The notes: generated from the sequence alone by a model not told the origin. 64,000 nt of DNA from Moraxella osloensis (GCF_009867135.1 NZ_CP047226.1:1116001-1180000), one strand, 5' to 3'; counted from the stretch's first letter, positions 37,289 to 45,993 are shown. Made by a program: numbers and translations.

Positions 37289-37305
37289 TTTATTGATTCA
37301 ATAAA
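37289..37305. promoter_or_regulatory. 17-bp palindrome, candidate LysR-regulator operator
   Basis: TTTATTGA-T-TCAATAAA is a perfect palindrome, 51 bases before the LysR start and about 195 before the divergent gene. LTTR sites are typically short dyads in the divergent region, which this matches by position. Confidence 0.45.
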
Positions 37306-37499
37306 TTATTTATGCAACAAATTTGCGATCAAGCCAAACCATTAAATCAAAGTCACTAAATCAATGTTACAAAAAATGTCAAATTTATGTCGCCATTTCA
37401 AGATATTCTAACCAATATATTATAAAATTTGTTCGATTACTTATGCTAAAAACATTATGCTGAAAAAACAGCTTAAACCTCTAGATTAAGTTGCTCATT

Positions 37500-38645
37500 A
37501 TGGCCATCCGTCTACCCAAGCCAAAAAAAGCCCAGTCCTTACCCCCGATTGAACCCAGTTTCGATAATATGCATCAAGTTGATGAAATGCAACCTGATGA
37601 AATAATTGCAACTGAAGCTGGTACGTCTTTTGTCACGTTAACCGAGATACATGAAGGCTTTAATAATCGTCGGTTTTTTGATTGGCACGGTCGGGTTAGC
37701 CGTGTTCAGTTTTTAGCGTATTCTACCTTCAATGCGTTGATAGCATTAATGCTGATCGCTTCGCTATTTGTGATGATTGGTGGCTTTCAAGGCATGGTAA
37801 ATGCCAGTAGTGAGCAGTTGCCGATGAGTTTGCTTGGCGCAAGTAGTGTGGGTGTGGCGGTTTTGTTTTATCTACAGCTCGCTGTTAGCAAACGACGCTT
37901 CAATGACCTTAACAAAACAGGGTGGCTTGCGCTATTGATGCTAGTCCCTGGGGTAAATGTCTTAGTTTACCTTTACTTGCTAGCAGTAGAAGGGACGGTA
38001 GGCGCCAATTATTATGGCTTACCTGCTAGACCTGCTACCCAGTTAAAAACGGTACTGATGGTATTGATTCCGCTGTTAGTCATGTCACTCATCGGTTTGT
38101 TAACCCAAATTGTCGTGCCCAGTTATCAGAGTTATCACAGTTATCAAGCGATGAAAAATAGTAGAGATGCTCAAAACAATGTCATTGTGACGGCAACAAA
38201 CCCTAGCCAATCGGCGCAGATATTGCCTGCAACTGCTTCCGCTGTTACCGCTTCTACCGCTCAACCAGAGAATTTAAGAACAGAAACGGTGGTAATTACC
38301 GGTGAGCAATTAGGAAACGGCGTGGCGTCAAACCCACAACCCACCGCGCCAGCGAATGTCAATCCCGCTACAACTACCAATCAAGTGTCAGACACACTTG
38401 CCAACACGCCAAGTAGAACTAATCAGATGCCTGAGGCGCCAATTGACACCGCTAATCCCAATACCCTAAATCCTAATAGCTCAAATTCCAATTCCCCAAA
38501 TTCCAATAACCTAAATCAAGGTTCAAATGAGCGCGCGCAGACGGGCAGTAATCCAACAACGAATGCCCCTAATAGTCAAGGAGTGGTTTCTTATGAAGAC
38601 TTTGTCAAAGCCTCTGAACAACAAATATTTATCGATAGAAGATAA
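37500..38645 (+). CDS. DUF805 domain membrane protein with disordered tail
   Basis: A 381-residue protein. After a polar N-terminus, the DUF805 domain begins at RRFFDWHGRVSRVQFLAYS (about 55-73) and has three hydrophobic segments. It includes the conserved KRRFNDLNKTGWLALLMLVPGVN and ends near ANYYGLPARP. A further membrane segment (about 182-203) follows. The tail (about 215-381) is rich in Asn, Ser, Thr and Pro, with NPNSSNSNS-type runs, and is probably disordered. DUF805 proteins are inner-membrane proteins of unknown role. ATG 37500 replaces the TTG at 37491, three codons upstream. Confidence 0.82.
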   Translation: MAIRLPKPKKAQSLPPIEPSFDNMHQVDEMQPDEIIATEAGTSFVTLTEIHEGFNNRRFFDWHGRVSRVQFLAYSTFNALIALMLIASLFVMIGGFQGMVNASSEQLPMSLLGASSVGVAVLFYLQLAVSKRRFNDLNKTGWLALLMLVPGVNVLVYLYLLAVEGTVGANYYGLPARPATQLKTVLMVLIPLLVMSLIGLLTQIVVPSYQSYHSYQAMKNSRDAQNNVIVTATNPSQSAQILPATASAVTASTAQPENLRTETVVITGEQLGNGVASNPQPTAPANVNPATTTNQVSDTLANTPSRTNQMPEAPIDTANPNTLNPNSSNSNSPNSNNLNQGSNERAQTGSNPTTNAPNSQGVVSYEDFVKASEQQIFIDRR

Positions 38646-38860
38646 TTTGTTTAAAGCTAAGGTTAAATGAATACTTTAATCCTGACCAAAAGTGTAAATT
38701 AATTGTCAGTGAGTTTAACTATCTGCGGTTTACAAACGGTTTCAAATCTGCACATTTGCTAATACAAGTTAGCTAAGTATAACAAAACCACAATCAAACC
38801 TATGATTAAATAACGCCGCGATATCCCTATAATGTTATCTATCAAGAAGGGGTATTTAAC

Positions 38861-39274
38861 ATGAAAATTAACAAAACACATGACAGTATAAGGAGTGGCT
38901 TAGCATCTCAAAGTTTGGCGTCTCAGTTAGTTTTTGCTGACGTGGCTGAGCATGATTATCGCCAAGCAACCGTCAAATCGGTATTACCGAGTTCGACTAA
39001 TCCTCAAACTTATTTGGCAGATTACTCATCTAATTTTTTTACCATAAAAGATGAGGACAATCAATTAACCAGAGACTTACGATTTAAAGATATTTTTAAC
39101 AAGTCTGCAAAGTTACCAAGCAAATCATCCATAGATGATTTGGCGGATGATTTGACAACCGATAACAAAATCGATAATGAATCTTGGCGATATCATCGTA
39201 AGTGGCTTAGTGTCGTTTTTATGATTTGGTTTTTTTTGGCGGTCGGTTTATTGCTAAACGCTGCCTATTATTAA
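38861..39274 (+). CDS. Unknown tail-anchored protein
   Basis: A 137-residue protein I do not recognise. Residues 1-105 are soluble and polar. A single hydrophobic segment (about 112-134, VVFMIWFFLAVGLLLNAAYY) lies at the very C-terminus, after a Trp/Arg-rich WRYHRKW, so the bulk should face the cytoplasm. AAGGGG lies about 10 bases before the ATG, and a consensus TATAAT at 38828-38833 sits about 30 bases upstream. A strong terminator follows, so it is its own transcription unit. Confidence 0.7.
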   Translation: MKINKTHDSIRSGLASQSLASQLVFADVAEHDYRQATVKSVLPSSTNPQTYLADYSSNFFTIKDEDNQLTRDLRFKDIFNKSAKLPSKSSIDDLADDLTTDNKIDNESWRYHRKWLSVVFMIWFFLAVGLLLNAAYY

Positions 39275-39311
39275 CTACAACTAACTATTAGCTACAACAG
39301 TTTTCTAGATG

Positions 39312-39345
39312 AATCATCACATTTCACCATGTGATGATTTTTTTT
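39312..39345 (+). terminator. Terminator after the tail-anchored protein gene
   Basis: AATCATCACAT (39312-39322) pairs perfectly with ATGTGATGATT (39329-39339), followed by a T run. Confidence 0.92.
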
Positions 39346-39415
39346 GGCTCAAATGCATGAAAAAAGTTTTATAATGAAGTAATTGTGATAAACCAACCAG
39401 TTAAAAGGAAATCGC

Positions 39416-40162
39416 TTGCTAGTCACTCAAACGGATGCTAATACGCAAACTATCGATTCAACGCTCGATAATCAAACCAAAACTAAAAACAATACCATCA
39501 TAGACTTGCTTGCACTTATCACCGATACCATGCCGCAGTGGAAAGTGCATCGCTGTCAAGTGACGGACGGGGTTATCTCACAGCACTTGGCTATGAAATT
39601 TATTTACCATTATGAGTATTTATCCGACCTGCTCAAACTGCAACATCCATTAAATGGTCAATTGCTAGCAAGCTTTGATCGGTTGCTGACGCGAGAGCAA
39701 TTTGCGCAAATGCTTGGCATTCATCTAAGCCAAGTTGTCACTCCTTGGCAAATAAAGTTTGCTGGCAAATTGGTGGTGTTTTACCAACAACCTGATATTG
39801 CATTGCGTTTGCATTGGGTGAATACTAGCAAAACATTTGAGCCTATCTACCTCTCATCAAAATTATCTCAAACAGAAGCTTTGCCCTATGCGATTGATAA
39901 TGCTTTTACCAATTGGCAGATTATCGGGGTAGAAATTATTCAAAAAAATCCGCAGGTTGAGCTTGTGTATGACAGTGATGAAACCAATGGCATCCGATCC
40001 ATTTTGCCTTCCACCCAATTTGTACCCGTACCTACGCCGTTAGCCCATTGGATGATGGCATATTTTCAGTCGCATCCTGTCATTGCCAATGAATGGTTGG
40101 CGCTAATCAAATCAGAAGCGCAATCTTATGCCCAAACACAGCGGTTTATTGCCGAGCCATGA
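39416..40162 (+). CDS. Unknown cytosolic protein
   Basis: A 248-residue protein with no signal peptide or membrane segment and no family I can name. It starts with TTG at 39416, supported by AAAAGGAA six bases upstream; the next in-frame ATG is about 37 codons later, inside well-folded-looking sequence. A TATAAT is at 39370-39375. The sequence is rich in aromatic residues and looks globular, for example SDLLKLQHPLNG, TREQFAQMLG and PTPLAHWMMAYFQSHP. Its position just before tolQ is noted, but a 278-bp spacer separates them. Confidence 0.65.
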   Translation: MLVTQTDANTQTIDSTLDNQTKTKNNTIIDLLALITDTMPQWKVHRCQVTDGVISQHLAMKFIYHYEYLSDLLKLQHPLNGQLLASFDRLLTREQFAQMLGIHLSQVVTPWQIKFAGKLVVFYQQPDIALRLHWVNTSKTFEPIYLSSKLSQTEALPYAIDNAFTNWQIIGVEIIQKNPQVELVYDSDETNGIRSILPSTQFVPVPTPLAHWMMAYFQSHPVIANEWLALIKSEAQSYAQTQRFIAEP

Positions 40163-40377
40163 CTTTTATCAGTAGCTTTTTAGCCTTAGCTGTTAGTCAT
40201 AGCAGCCATGCCATTATCAATACTAGCAAAGCGCCAAAATTTTTATACGATTAGCAAATGTTATTGGTTACAATATGCTTATGTTAATTCTAGTGCTCGA
40301 CCTTATAATTGCACTAGTTTTTGGTTTTTGGTTTTAATCGGGTATTGCTAGCAGGCTGTTGACAGGCTGGCATCAAA

Positions 40378-40417
40378 ATATTTAGTGATTTATATTTAAA
40401 TTTATATTTAGTGATTT
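40378..40417. repeat. Direct repeat upstream of tolQ
   Basis: ATATTTAGTGATTT occurs at 40378-40391 and 40404-40417 (26-base period), separated by AT-rich sequence. It lies 24-63 bases before the tolQ ATG. Confidence 0.8.
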
Positions 40418-40440
40418 GGATGGTTGGGGAAGCATAACTT

Positions 40441-41169
40441 ATGGAAGGCTCGATTGATCTCGTTAGTTTGGTGACGCATGCCAGTATTTTCGTCAAAATT
40501 ATCATGGGCATTTTATTATTTGCTTCTTTGTTGTGTTGGGTCACTATTTTTCGTTTAAGTAGTCGCTTGGCAATTGCCACGCGCGCCGATAATTATTTTG
40601 AGAAAACCTTTTGGTCAGGGGTTGAATTGCCAACCCTATACAAAGGTGTTCAAGGTAACCCTGATAGAAGTGGACTTGAGCAAATCTTTTTTATTGGCTT
40701 TAGTGAGTTTTTAAAACTGCTCAAAAACACCCAAGCCCGTAGCGACGTCATTGAAGGCGTGGAGCGCAAACTTCGTGTCGGCTTGGGTCGTCAACAACTC
40801 GAGCTTGAGCAAGGATTGCCGTTACTAGCAAGTATTGCTTCGGTCTCGCCATATATCGGTCTGCTTGGTACGGTCTGGGGGATTATGACGGCTTTTATGG
40901 GTTTATCGACTTCTTCGCAAGCCACACTGGCTGCGGTTGCGCCTGGTATTGCTGAAGCCTTGATTGCCACGGCGCTCGGGTTGTTTGCTGCGATTCCAGC
41001 AGCACTTGCTTTCAACCATTTTACCGCAAAAAGCGATAAAGTTTATCAAAGTCGCAGCCTGTTCTGTGATGAGATGACGGGCATGTTGCTGCGACAAACT
41101 GTGGATACGGCTACCAACTTACCGACGGGGATGAGTTCACCTGCCATGATGCCACCGCTCGCTCGCTAG
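40441..41169 (+). CDS. tolQ: Tol-Pal system proton channel subunit TolQ
   Basis: Inner-membrane TolQ/ExbB/MotA family protein; with TolR it uses the proton gradient to drive TolA and outer-membrane constriction at division. The 242 residues carry three membrane segments: about 15-38, then 133-155 in PLLASIASVSPYIGLLGTVWGIM, and 167-190 in APGIAEALIATALGLFAAIPAAL. These include the conserved proton-path Thr and small residues. The cytoplasmic loop has VEGVERKLRVGLGRQQLELE. It is first of the tolQRAB cluster; no ybgC precedes it. ExbB is the alternative, but the TolA/TolB neighbours settle it. Confidence 0.95.
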   Translation: MEGSIDLVSLVTHASIFVKIIMGILLFASLLCWVTIFRLSSRLAIATRADNYFEKTFWSGVELPTLYKGVQGNPDRSGLEQIFFIGFSEFLKLLKNTQARSDVIEGVERKLRVGLGRQQLELEQGLPLLASIASVSPYIGLLGTVWGIMTAFMGLSTSSQATLAAVAPGIAEALIATALGLFAAIPAALAFNHFTAKSDKVYQSRSLFCDEMTGMLLRQTVDTATNLPTGMSSPAMMPPLAR

Positions 41170-41170
41170 A

Positions 41171-41196
41171 TAAATGCTAAATGCTAAACGCTAAAT
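41171..41196. repeat. 7-bp tandem repeat after tolQ
   Basis: TAAATGC, TAAATGC, TAAACGC, TAAATC follow one another directly after the tolQ stop codon. Confidence 0.75.
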
Positions 41197-41232
41197 CAAT
41201 GTTAGATAAATTTTATTGAACAACTTGACACT

Positions 41233-41700
41233 ATGAAAGCAAACCCTTACAGCCGTAACCGCCCACAAAAACTTAATGCGGGTATGAATGTAGTGCCTTA
41301 TATTGACGTTATGTTGGTGCTGCTGGTCATATTTATGGTGACTGCGCCTATGCTAACGACGGGAGTAGATATTGATTTGCCAAAAGCGCAAACCAAATCA
41401 CTACAGCAAGGCACGCAGTTACCGGTGATTGTGTCACTAAAATCTGATGGACAACTATATTTAAGTACCCAAGACAAAACCGATGAGCCAATGAGCGAAG
41501 CGGCGTTAATTGCGACTTTGAATAACTTACAGTCTCAGCCTCAATACCAGTTCGATGGTAAACCCAATGTCAATGTGATGATTAATGCCGATCAAAATAA
41601 CCAATATGGTGATATTATCCAATTGATGGCAAACTTACAGCAAGCGGGCATTCAAAAGGTTGGGCTGTTAACGGCACCGCCAAAACCAGCCAGCAAGTAG
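41233..41700 (+). CDS. tolR: Tol-Pal system protein TolR
   Basis: Single-span inner-membrane partner of TolQ. In 155 residues: a short N-terminal tail; the membrane segment MNVVPYIDVMLVLLVIFMVT (about 17-36), whose Asp is the conserved proton-carrying residue; then a periplasmic domain with GVDIDLPKAQTKSL and VMINADQNNQYGDIIQLMANLQQAGI. That last phrase is typical of the TolR/ExbD family. It starts 63 bp after tolQ and is followed by a repeat-filled spacer before tolA. Confidence 0.95.
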   Translation: MKANPYSRNRPQKLNAGMNVVPYIDVMLVLLVIFMVTAPMLTTGVDIDLPKAQTKSLQQGTQLPVIVSLKSDGQLYLSTQDKTDEPMSEAALIATLNNLQSQPQYQFDGKPNVNVMINADQNNQYGDIIQLMANLQQAGIQKVGLLTAPPKPASK

Positions 41701-41779
41701 CCTTTTAATCAAGCAGCTTTTTAGCGAAGTGGCTTTTTAATCAAATAGCCTTTTAATACGGTGAGCTTTTAATTTTTGG
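41699..41779. repeat. Degenerate repeats filling the tolR-tolA spacer
   Basis: About five imperfect copies, roughly 16 bp apart, of AGCCTTTTAATCA-like units (41699, 41715, 41730, 41747, 41764). The first overlaps the tolR stop codon. Confidence 0.7.
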
Positions 41780-41816
41780 TTGAACATTTTTGCTAGAATA
41801 AGGAAATACTGAGACG

Positions 41817-42782
41817 ATGTATGCTGAAGTGACCTCAGTCTATGTACCCGTCAAAACACCCGATTACCCGGTATGGGCAATTGTGCTCAGTGCCATTGCC
41901 CATGCGTTGGTGGTTGGGTTATTGTTTTTCTTTTATCATAACGCGCCGCCCGCGCCCATGGAAACCTCTTTGATTACCCCTGAGCAGTTGTCGGCAATGC
42001 AAGGGCAAATCAAAGCTAATCAACAAAACGCGCTTGCGCAAAACCAAGCCACGGCTGGCGAGATGGCTGGTGCGCCCACACCGTCTTTAAATTCCCAAAC
42101 CCTATCAACTGTGCCAATGAACACGCCCCATTCGACCTCAACCAATCAAATTGAAACGGTCAAAGATAATTTGGCCGCCAAGCAGTCGCAATGGGAAAAA
42201 GAGCAGGCGCTATTTGCTGAAAAGCTAGATCGGGAAGTAGCCGCTGAAAGACAAGGCGTGATTGATGAATTAAACCAGCGCAACGAAACCCAGCAGCGAA
42301 ACCTGCAAGATTATAAAATTGCCGAAAGCAATATTGATGAGGTAAAAAACGAAATACGCGCCAACAATGCCGCCTATAATAAAAATCTCAATGCCAATAG
42401 CGAGCGGCAAAGTAACAATAGTATCAAGTCACTGGATTTGGGTAAAGATGGTCAATCTACAGGTGCAGCGCAATCGCAATCATCTGGCGGTCAAGGTTCT
42501 AGCAGACGTGGTGGTGCATCGGGTGGGAGTTCGGCAGGCTATGTCAGCCAAGTCATGGCGATGATTGATGCAAACTGGAATGTACCAACCAATAGTAATG
42601 GCAATTCATTAACGGCGTCATTTAGCATTGCTGCGGATGGCACCATTAGTAATATCACTATTCGCGGCAGTAGTGATGCCGCTTTTAAAGCAAGCTTACA
42701 ACAAGCAATCAACCAATCAAGTCCGCTGCCGCCCCCGCCAAATGGCGCAAGAAGCATGACGGGCAATTTTAAAGCTAAATAG
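41817..42782 (+). CDS. tolA: Tol-Pal system protein TolA
   Basis: Links the inner-membrane TolQR motor to TolB/Pal at the outer membrane. In 321 residues: a cytoplasmic start; one membrane segment (about 22-42, AIVLSAIAHALVVGLLFFFY); a Gln/Ala/Asn-rich stretch; a charged helical domain II (about 115-205, with KQSQWEKEQALFAEKLDREV); a Ser/Gly-rich hinge (about 215-240); and a short C-terminal domain III (about 242-321, GYVSQVMAMIDANWNVPTN...). The domain III pattern identifies the family more firmly than the divergent middle. It follows tolR by 116 bp. Confidence 0.9.
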   Translation: MYAEVTSVYVPVKTPDYPVWAIVLSAIAHALVVGLLFFFYHNAPPAPMETSLITPEQLSAMQGQIKANQQNALAQNQATAGEMAGAPTPSLNSQTLSTVPMNTPHSTSTNQIETVKDNLAAKQSQWEKEQALFAEKLDREVAAERQGVIDELNQRNETQQRNLQDYKIAESNIDEVKNEIRANNAAYNKNLNANSERQSNNSIKSLDLGKDGQSTGAAQSQSSGGQGSSRRGGASGGSSAGYVSQVMAMIDANWNVPTNSNGNSLTASFSIAADGTISNITIRGSSDAAFKASLQQAINQSSPLPPPPNGARSMTGNFKAK

Positions 42783-42801
42783 TAAAGTCAAATAGTAAAC
42801 C
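42776..42801. repeat. Duplication across the tolA stop codon
   Basis: TAAATAGTAAAGTC is followed by AAATAGTAAACC; the AAATAGTAAA unit is duplicated with a 13-base period, and the first copy contains the tolA stop. Confidence 0.7.
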
Positions 42802-42908
42802 TAAACAGTGTTGTAGCATCTAGCCTTGACCAGTCTTTTTTGGCGCTCAAAACAATGCTATTATTTGAAAACCACTTTTTTAATAATTATAAATATTGCA
42901 GGCTAATT

Positions 42909-44219
42909 ATGAACAAGACTTTTTTTAAAGCGGCAGTCATTGCCCTGGCTACCACTGCGATGCCACCTTTAGCGAACGCTGCCGACAATGTTGATTTTAC
43001 GCTAGTCAAGCAGGCACCACGGTCTAACTTGCAAGTCGCCATCGTACCATTTGCTGGCGCAGAGAGTATCTCAGGGATTGTCACCAATGATTTGACCAAT
43101 TTGGGACAATTTACCTTAGATAGTAATTTACCAGAGCGACCTCATAGCAGTAGTGAAGTCACTTTGCCTGTCTGGCAGCATAAAGCCGTGCCTTATTTGG
43201 TGGTTGGCAATACGCGCAGCAGCCGGGGCAATGTTGAAATTAATTTTGAAGTGATTAATGTGGCGACAGGCGAGGTGATGCAGGGTCTGCAAACCGTCAC
43301 CAGCAAAAATAACTCGCAAAGTTTGCGTATGGCAGGGCATAAGGTTGCTGACCGTATCTATGAGATATTGACAGGCATCAAAGGCGATTTTTCTGGGCGT
43401 ATTGCATATGTGGTGGAAACAGGCAAGCCTAAAAACCGTGTGTCACGTTTGGTCATTTCTGACGTGGATGGGTTTAACCCTAAAGTGATTTATGAGTTTA
43501 ACGGTACCATTAAAACCCTAAATACCTCTGCTGACAATCAAACCTTTACTTTCCAAGTTCAGCCCGACACGCTGGGCTATCCGCAGGTCATGTCTGCCAA
43601 TATTGTCAGCGGGGCAGTCAGCAATTTGACGAATTTTAAAGCCATGAACTATGGCGCGTCCGTGAGTAAAGATGGTCGCGTGATATTTAGTAGCAGTTTT
43701 GAAAACGGCATACCGCAGATTTATTTGGCGCAAGGTGGCAATTCTCGTCGCTTGACCAATGACCCTGTGGGGGCTATTTATCCTAGTTGGGCGCCTGATG
43801 GGCAGTCATTTGTCTATACTTCAGATAGAGCCGGTGGCAAAAAAGGCGGTAATAAAGGTCAAATTTATCTCTACAATCTGGCAACCGGTAGTGAACAGCG
43901 CTTGACGGGTGGCGGACTGAGCAGCATGGGGCGCATCAGCAATGATGGTAAAAAAATGTCCTATTTGTCAGGTGCCAATCAAGGCGTGGTGATGGATCTG
44001 GGTTCGCGCTCGGTAACTGCTGTGAATAACGTTGGGTTAAGTGAAGCCCCAGGGGTCTCACCCAATGGACAACACTATATTTACTCCAATAAGAATGTCA
44101 TTACCATTGTATCAAATGGCAAATCCATCAGTATTAGCCCATCCCAAAATGGCGTACCCAATGGCTTGATTTATGGACCACTTTGGCTCAATCCAGACGC
44201 CAACAATGTTTTACCTTAA
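42909..44219 (+). CDS. tolB: Tol-Pal system periplasmic protein TolB
   Basis: Periplasmic beta-propeller that binds Pal and TolA. The 436-residue precursor has a signal peptide (about 1-23, ending LANA), an N-terminal alpha/beta domain (about 30-155; IVPFAGAESISGIVTNDLTN), and a six-bladed propeller (about 160-436) with the TolB signatures SGRIAYVVETG, SWAPDGQSFVYTSDRAGG, QIYLYNLATGSEQRLT and GVSPNGQHYIYS. ATG 42909 opens the signal peptide; the TTG at 42840 is rejected. The usual next gene, pal, is absent; a TolB-like lipoprotein gene follows after 16 bp instead. Confidence 0.94.
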   Translation: MNKTFFKAAVIALATTAMPPLANAADNVDFTLVKQAPRSNLQVAIVPFAGAESISGIVTNDLTNLGQFTLDSNLPERPHSSSEVTLPVWQHKAVPYLVVGNTRSSRGNVEINFEVINVATGEVMQGLQTVTSKNNSQSLRMAGHKVADRIYEILTGIKGDFSGRIAYVVETGKPKNRVSRLVISDVDGFNPKVIYEFNGTIKTLNTSADNQTFTFQVQPDTLGYPQVMSANIVSGAVSNLTNFKAMNYGASVSKDGRVIFSSSFENGIPQIYLAQGGNSRRLTNDPVGAIYPSWAPDGQSFVYTSDRAGGKKGGNKGQIYLYNLATGSEQRLTGGGLSSMGRISNDGKKMSYLSGANQGVVMDLGSRSVTAVNNVGLSEAPGVSPNGQHYIYSNKNVITIVSNGKSISISPSQNGVPNGLIYGPLWLNPDANNVLP

Positions 44220-44235
44220 TCAAGCCACAGATAAC

Positions 44236-45285
44236 ATGAAGCATTATCATCAATTACCCCGTTTATGGTGCGCCGCTGTCATGGCAATTGTCATGGCAAT
44301 TAGCTTGGCGATGACAGGGTGTCAGACCATACGCTCACCATCAACAACCTTATCTAACACCACCCTGCAAAGTTCGGCCTCATTGCCCAAAGTCATAGCG
44401 ACTGCGCCAACCAATTTGTCGCACATGGATGCTAGCGAGCTGTCAGGCAAGTTAATTTTTATTTATTTAACCGGATTTGGGGCAAATCGCCAAGCGCAGC
44501 TGATTGAAACCCAAATCGATGGCAGCGACCCAAAGACTTTGTATAAGGTCAATGGGACGATAATGAGCTTATCCGCCAGTCGCTTAGGCGACCGCCTGAT
44601 TTTTACGGTTCAAGCAGGCAAAAGTTATCCTAAAGTCGTTATCCTTGATAGAGCGACTTTGCAAGTTACTGAGATTTCTGCGGTTTCTGCCAAAGGCACC
44701 CATAATTTTAGCGGCGCAATCTCCCCCGATGGACGCCAATTGTTACTAGCAAATAGCCAACTGGGCAATCCAGAGATTTTTTTGACCGATAGCAGCGGCA
44801 ATATAAAACAACAACTGACGCATCAACCAGCGATTGATTTAGCCCCTGTGTGGTTACCCGATGGTCAATCCTTTATATTTACGTCAGATAAAGCCAAATT
44901 TTTACAACCGCAACTTTATCAATACTATTTTGCAAAACAACAATTTTTGCCTTTAAACTTGCCTGGTAAAACCAATGCCATCGCTCGGGTTAGTCCCTCG
45001 GGGCGTTTGATAACCTATGTCAGCGATAATAGCCAAGGCAGGCTCGTAGATATGGCAACTAAAAAAAGCATCGCTATCAATAATGAAGGATTGGCTGAAC
45101 CTGCCAACTTTTCGCCCGATGGCAACTATTTGTTGTATTCGGCAAAAAACCGCATAAAAATCATCCCAGTACCGACTTTTGAGCCATTGGCACCACAGCA
45201 GTCGCCTATTAGCTGGACGATCGAGTTTGCCGATAGCAACCACCAACTATTTACCATTCGAGAACCGATTTGGGTAACACCCTAA
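44236..45285 (+). CDS. TolB-like beta-propeller lipoprotein
   Basis: A 349-residue precursor with a signal ending AMTGC (Cys at about 31), so it is probably a lipoprotein. From residue about 65 to the end it parallels the propeller of the TolB before it, motif by motif: SGKLIFIYLTG, NGTIMSL, SPDGRQ, LPDGQSFIFTSDKA, NNEGLAEP, SPDGNYLLYS and the final PIWVTP. The TolB N-terminal domain is missing. It probably arose by duplication of tolB and occupies the pal position, 16 bp downstream. No OmpA-type peptidoglycan-binding domain is seen, so it is not Pal. Whether it binds Tol proteins is unknown. Confidence 0.85.
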   Translation: MKHYHQLPRLWCAAVMAIVMAISLAMTGCQTIRSPSTTLSNTTLQSSASLPKVIATAPTNLSHMDASELSGKLIFIYLTGFGANRQAQLIETQIDGSDPKTLYKVNGTIMSLSASRLGDRLIFTVQAGKSYPKVVILDRATLQVTEISAVSAKGTHNFSGAISPDGRQLLLANSQLGNPEIFLTDSSGNIKQQLTHQPAIDLAPVWLPDGQSFIFTSDKAKFLQPQLYQYYFAKQQFLPLNLPGKTNAIARVSPSGRLITYVSDNSQGRLVDMATKKSIAINNEGLAEPANFSPDGNYLLYSAKNRIKIIPVPTFEPLAPQQSPISWTIEFADSNHQLFTIREPIWVTP

Positions 45286-45359
45286 AGTCCATAACAATCA
45301 ATTGAAATTCTACTGTATGACCCGATAAAAAAAGTAATAATCATTGATGGAGAATTATA

Positions 45360-45872
45360 ATGAACCTAGAAAAACCAACAGATGCTCACACACCTGACCC
45401 GGCTAACCCACAATTTGGTAGTGGGGCGAATGGTTATCCATCAGCGTTACCGCAATACACGCAGCTTAGTCAAAACTTACCGGTGACCCAAAGCCAAATC
45501 AGTTATAACCACATTACTTATGCGTTGGCGCTGTTTAGTTATTTTACCGCGGGACTGACTTGGATTATTCCGATTGTTATGAATTACTTAAAGCGTGATG
45601 AGGCTAGGAACACGTGGCTTTATAGTCACTTTGATTGGCAAATCAAAACGTTTTGGTACAGCATATTTTTTTGGGTGATTGGTTTTGTTATGGTGATTTT
45701 TGCAACGGGTGGGCTGTTTTTTGGCGCCGCCGTTGACAGCAATCATACGATGGGTGGTAGCTTTATTGTCGGTGCTTTAGGCGGCTTGATAATCGTCGCC
45801 ACAGTCTTATGGCATCTGTATCGCATTATTCGCGGTTGGATTGCCTTGTCAAATGGTCGAGCGGTGCCTTAA
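45360..45872 (+). CDS. DUF4870-like membrane protein
   Basis: A 170-residue protein with a polar, Pro/Asn-rich start (about 1-45) and three membrane segments (about 50-75, 93-120 and 130-152). The central NYLKRDEARNTWLYSHFDWQIKTFW, positioned between the first two segments, is typical of the DUF4870-type family of small bacterial inner-membrane proteins, whose role is not known. It follows the TolB-like lipoprotein by 74 bp on the same strand, so it may be the last gene of the tol transcript. Confidence 0.8.
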   Translation: MNLEKPTDAHTPDPANPQFGSGANGYPSALPQYTQLSQNLPVTQSQISYNHITYALALFSYFTAGLTWIIPIVMNYLKRDEARNTWLYSHFDWQIKTFWYSIFFWVIGFVMVIFATGGLFFGAAVDSNHTMGGSFIVGALGGLIIVATVLWHLYRIIRGWIALSNGRAVP

Positions 45873-45956
45873 CCTTTGACATAGCAGTTAAGGCAAAGAA
45901 AATTGCAGGTGTTTATTTAGCGTCAACACTGATATAATAGCTTTTCTGATTTTGAC

Positions 45957-45993
45957 GAGATAGTCTAGACAGTGCGTCAACGGCTGCTATCTC
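45957..45993 (+). promoter_or_regulatory. Inverted repeat in the pyrD leader
   Basis: GAGATAG (45957-45963) pairs with CTATCTC (45987-45993). A TATAAT at 45933-45938 lies about 20 bases upstream, so the hairpin would be close to the 5' end of a pyrD transcript. Confidence 0.35.

Noticed and set aside
40441..41700. tolQ-tolR read as exbB-exbD
   Set aside because: The following genes are tolA and tolB, and no tonB is nearby, so the Tol assignment is better supported.
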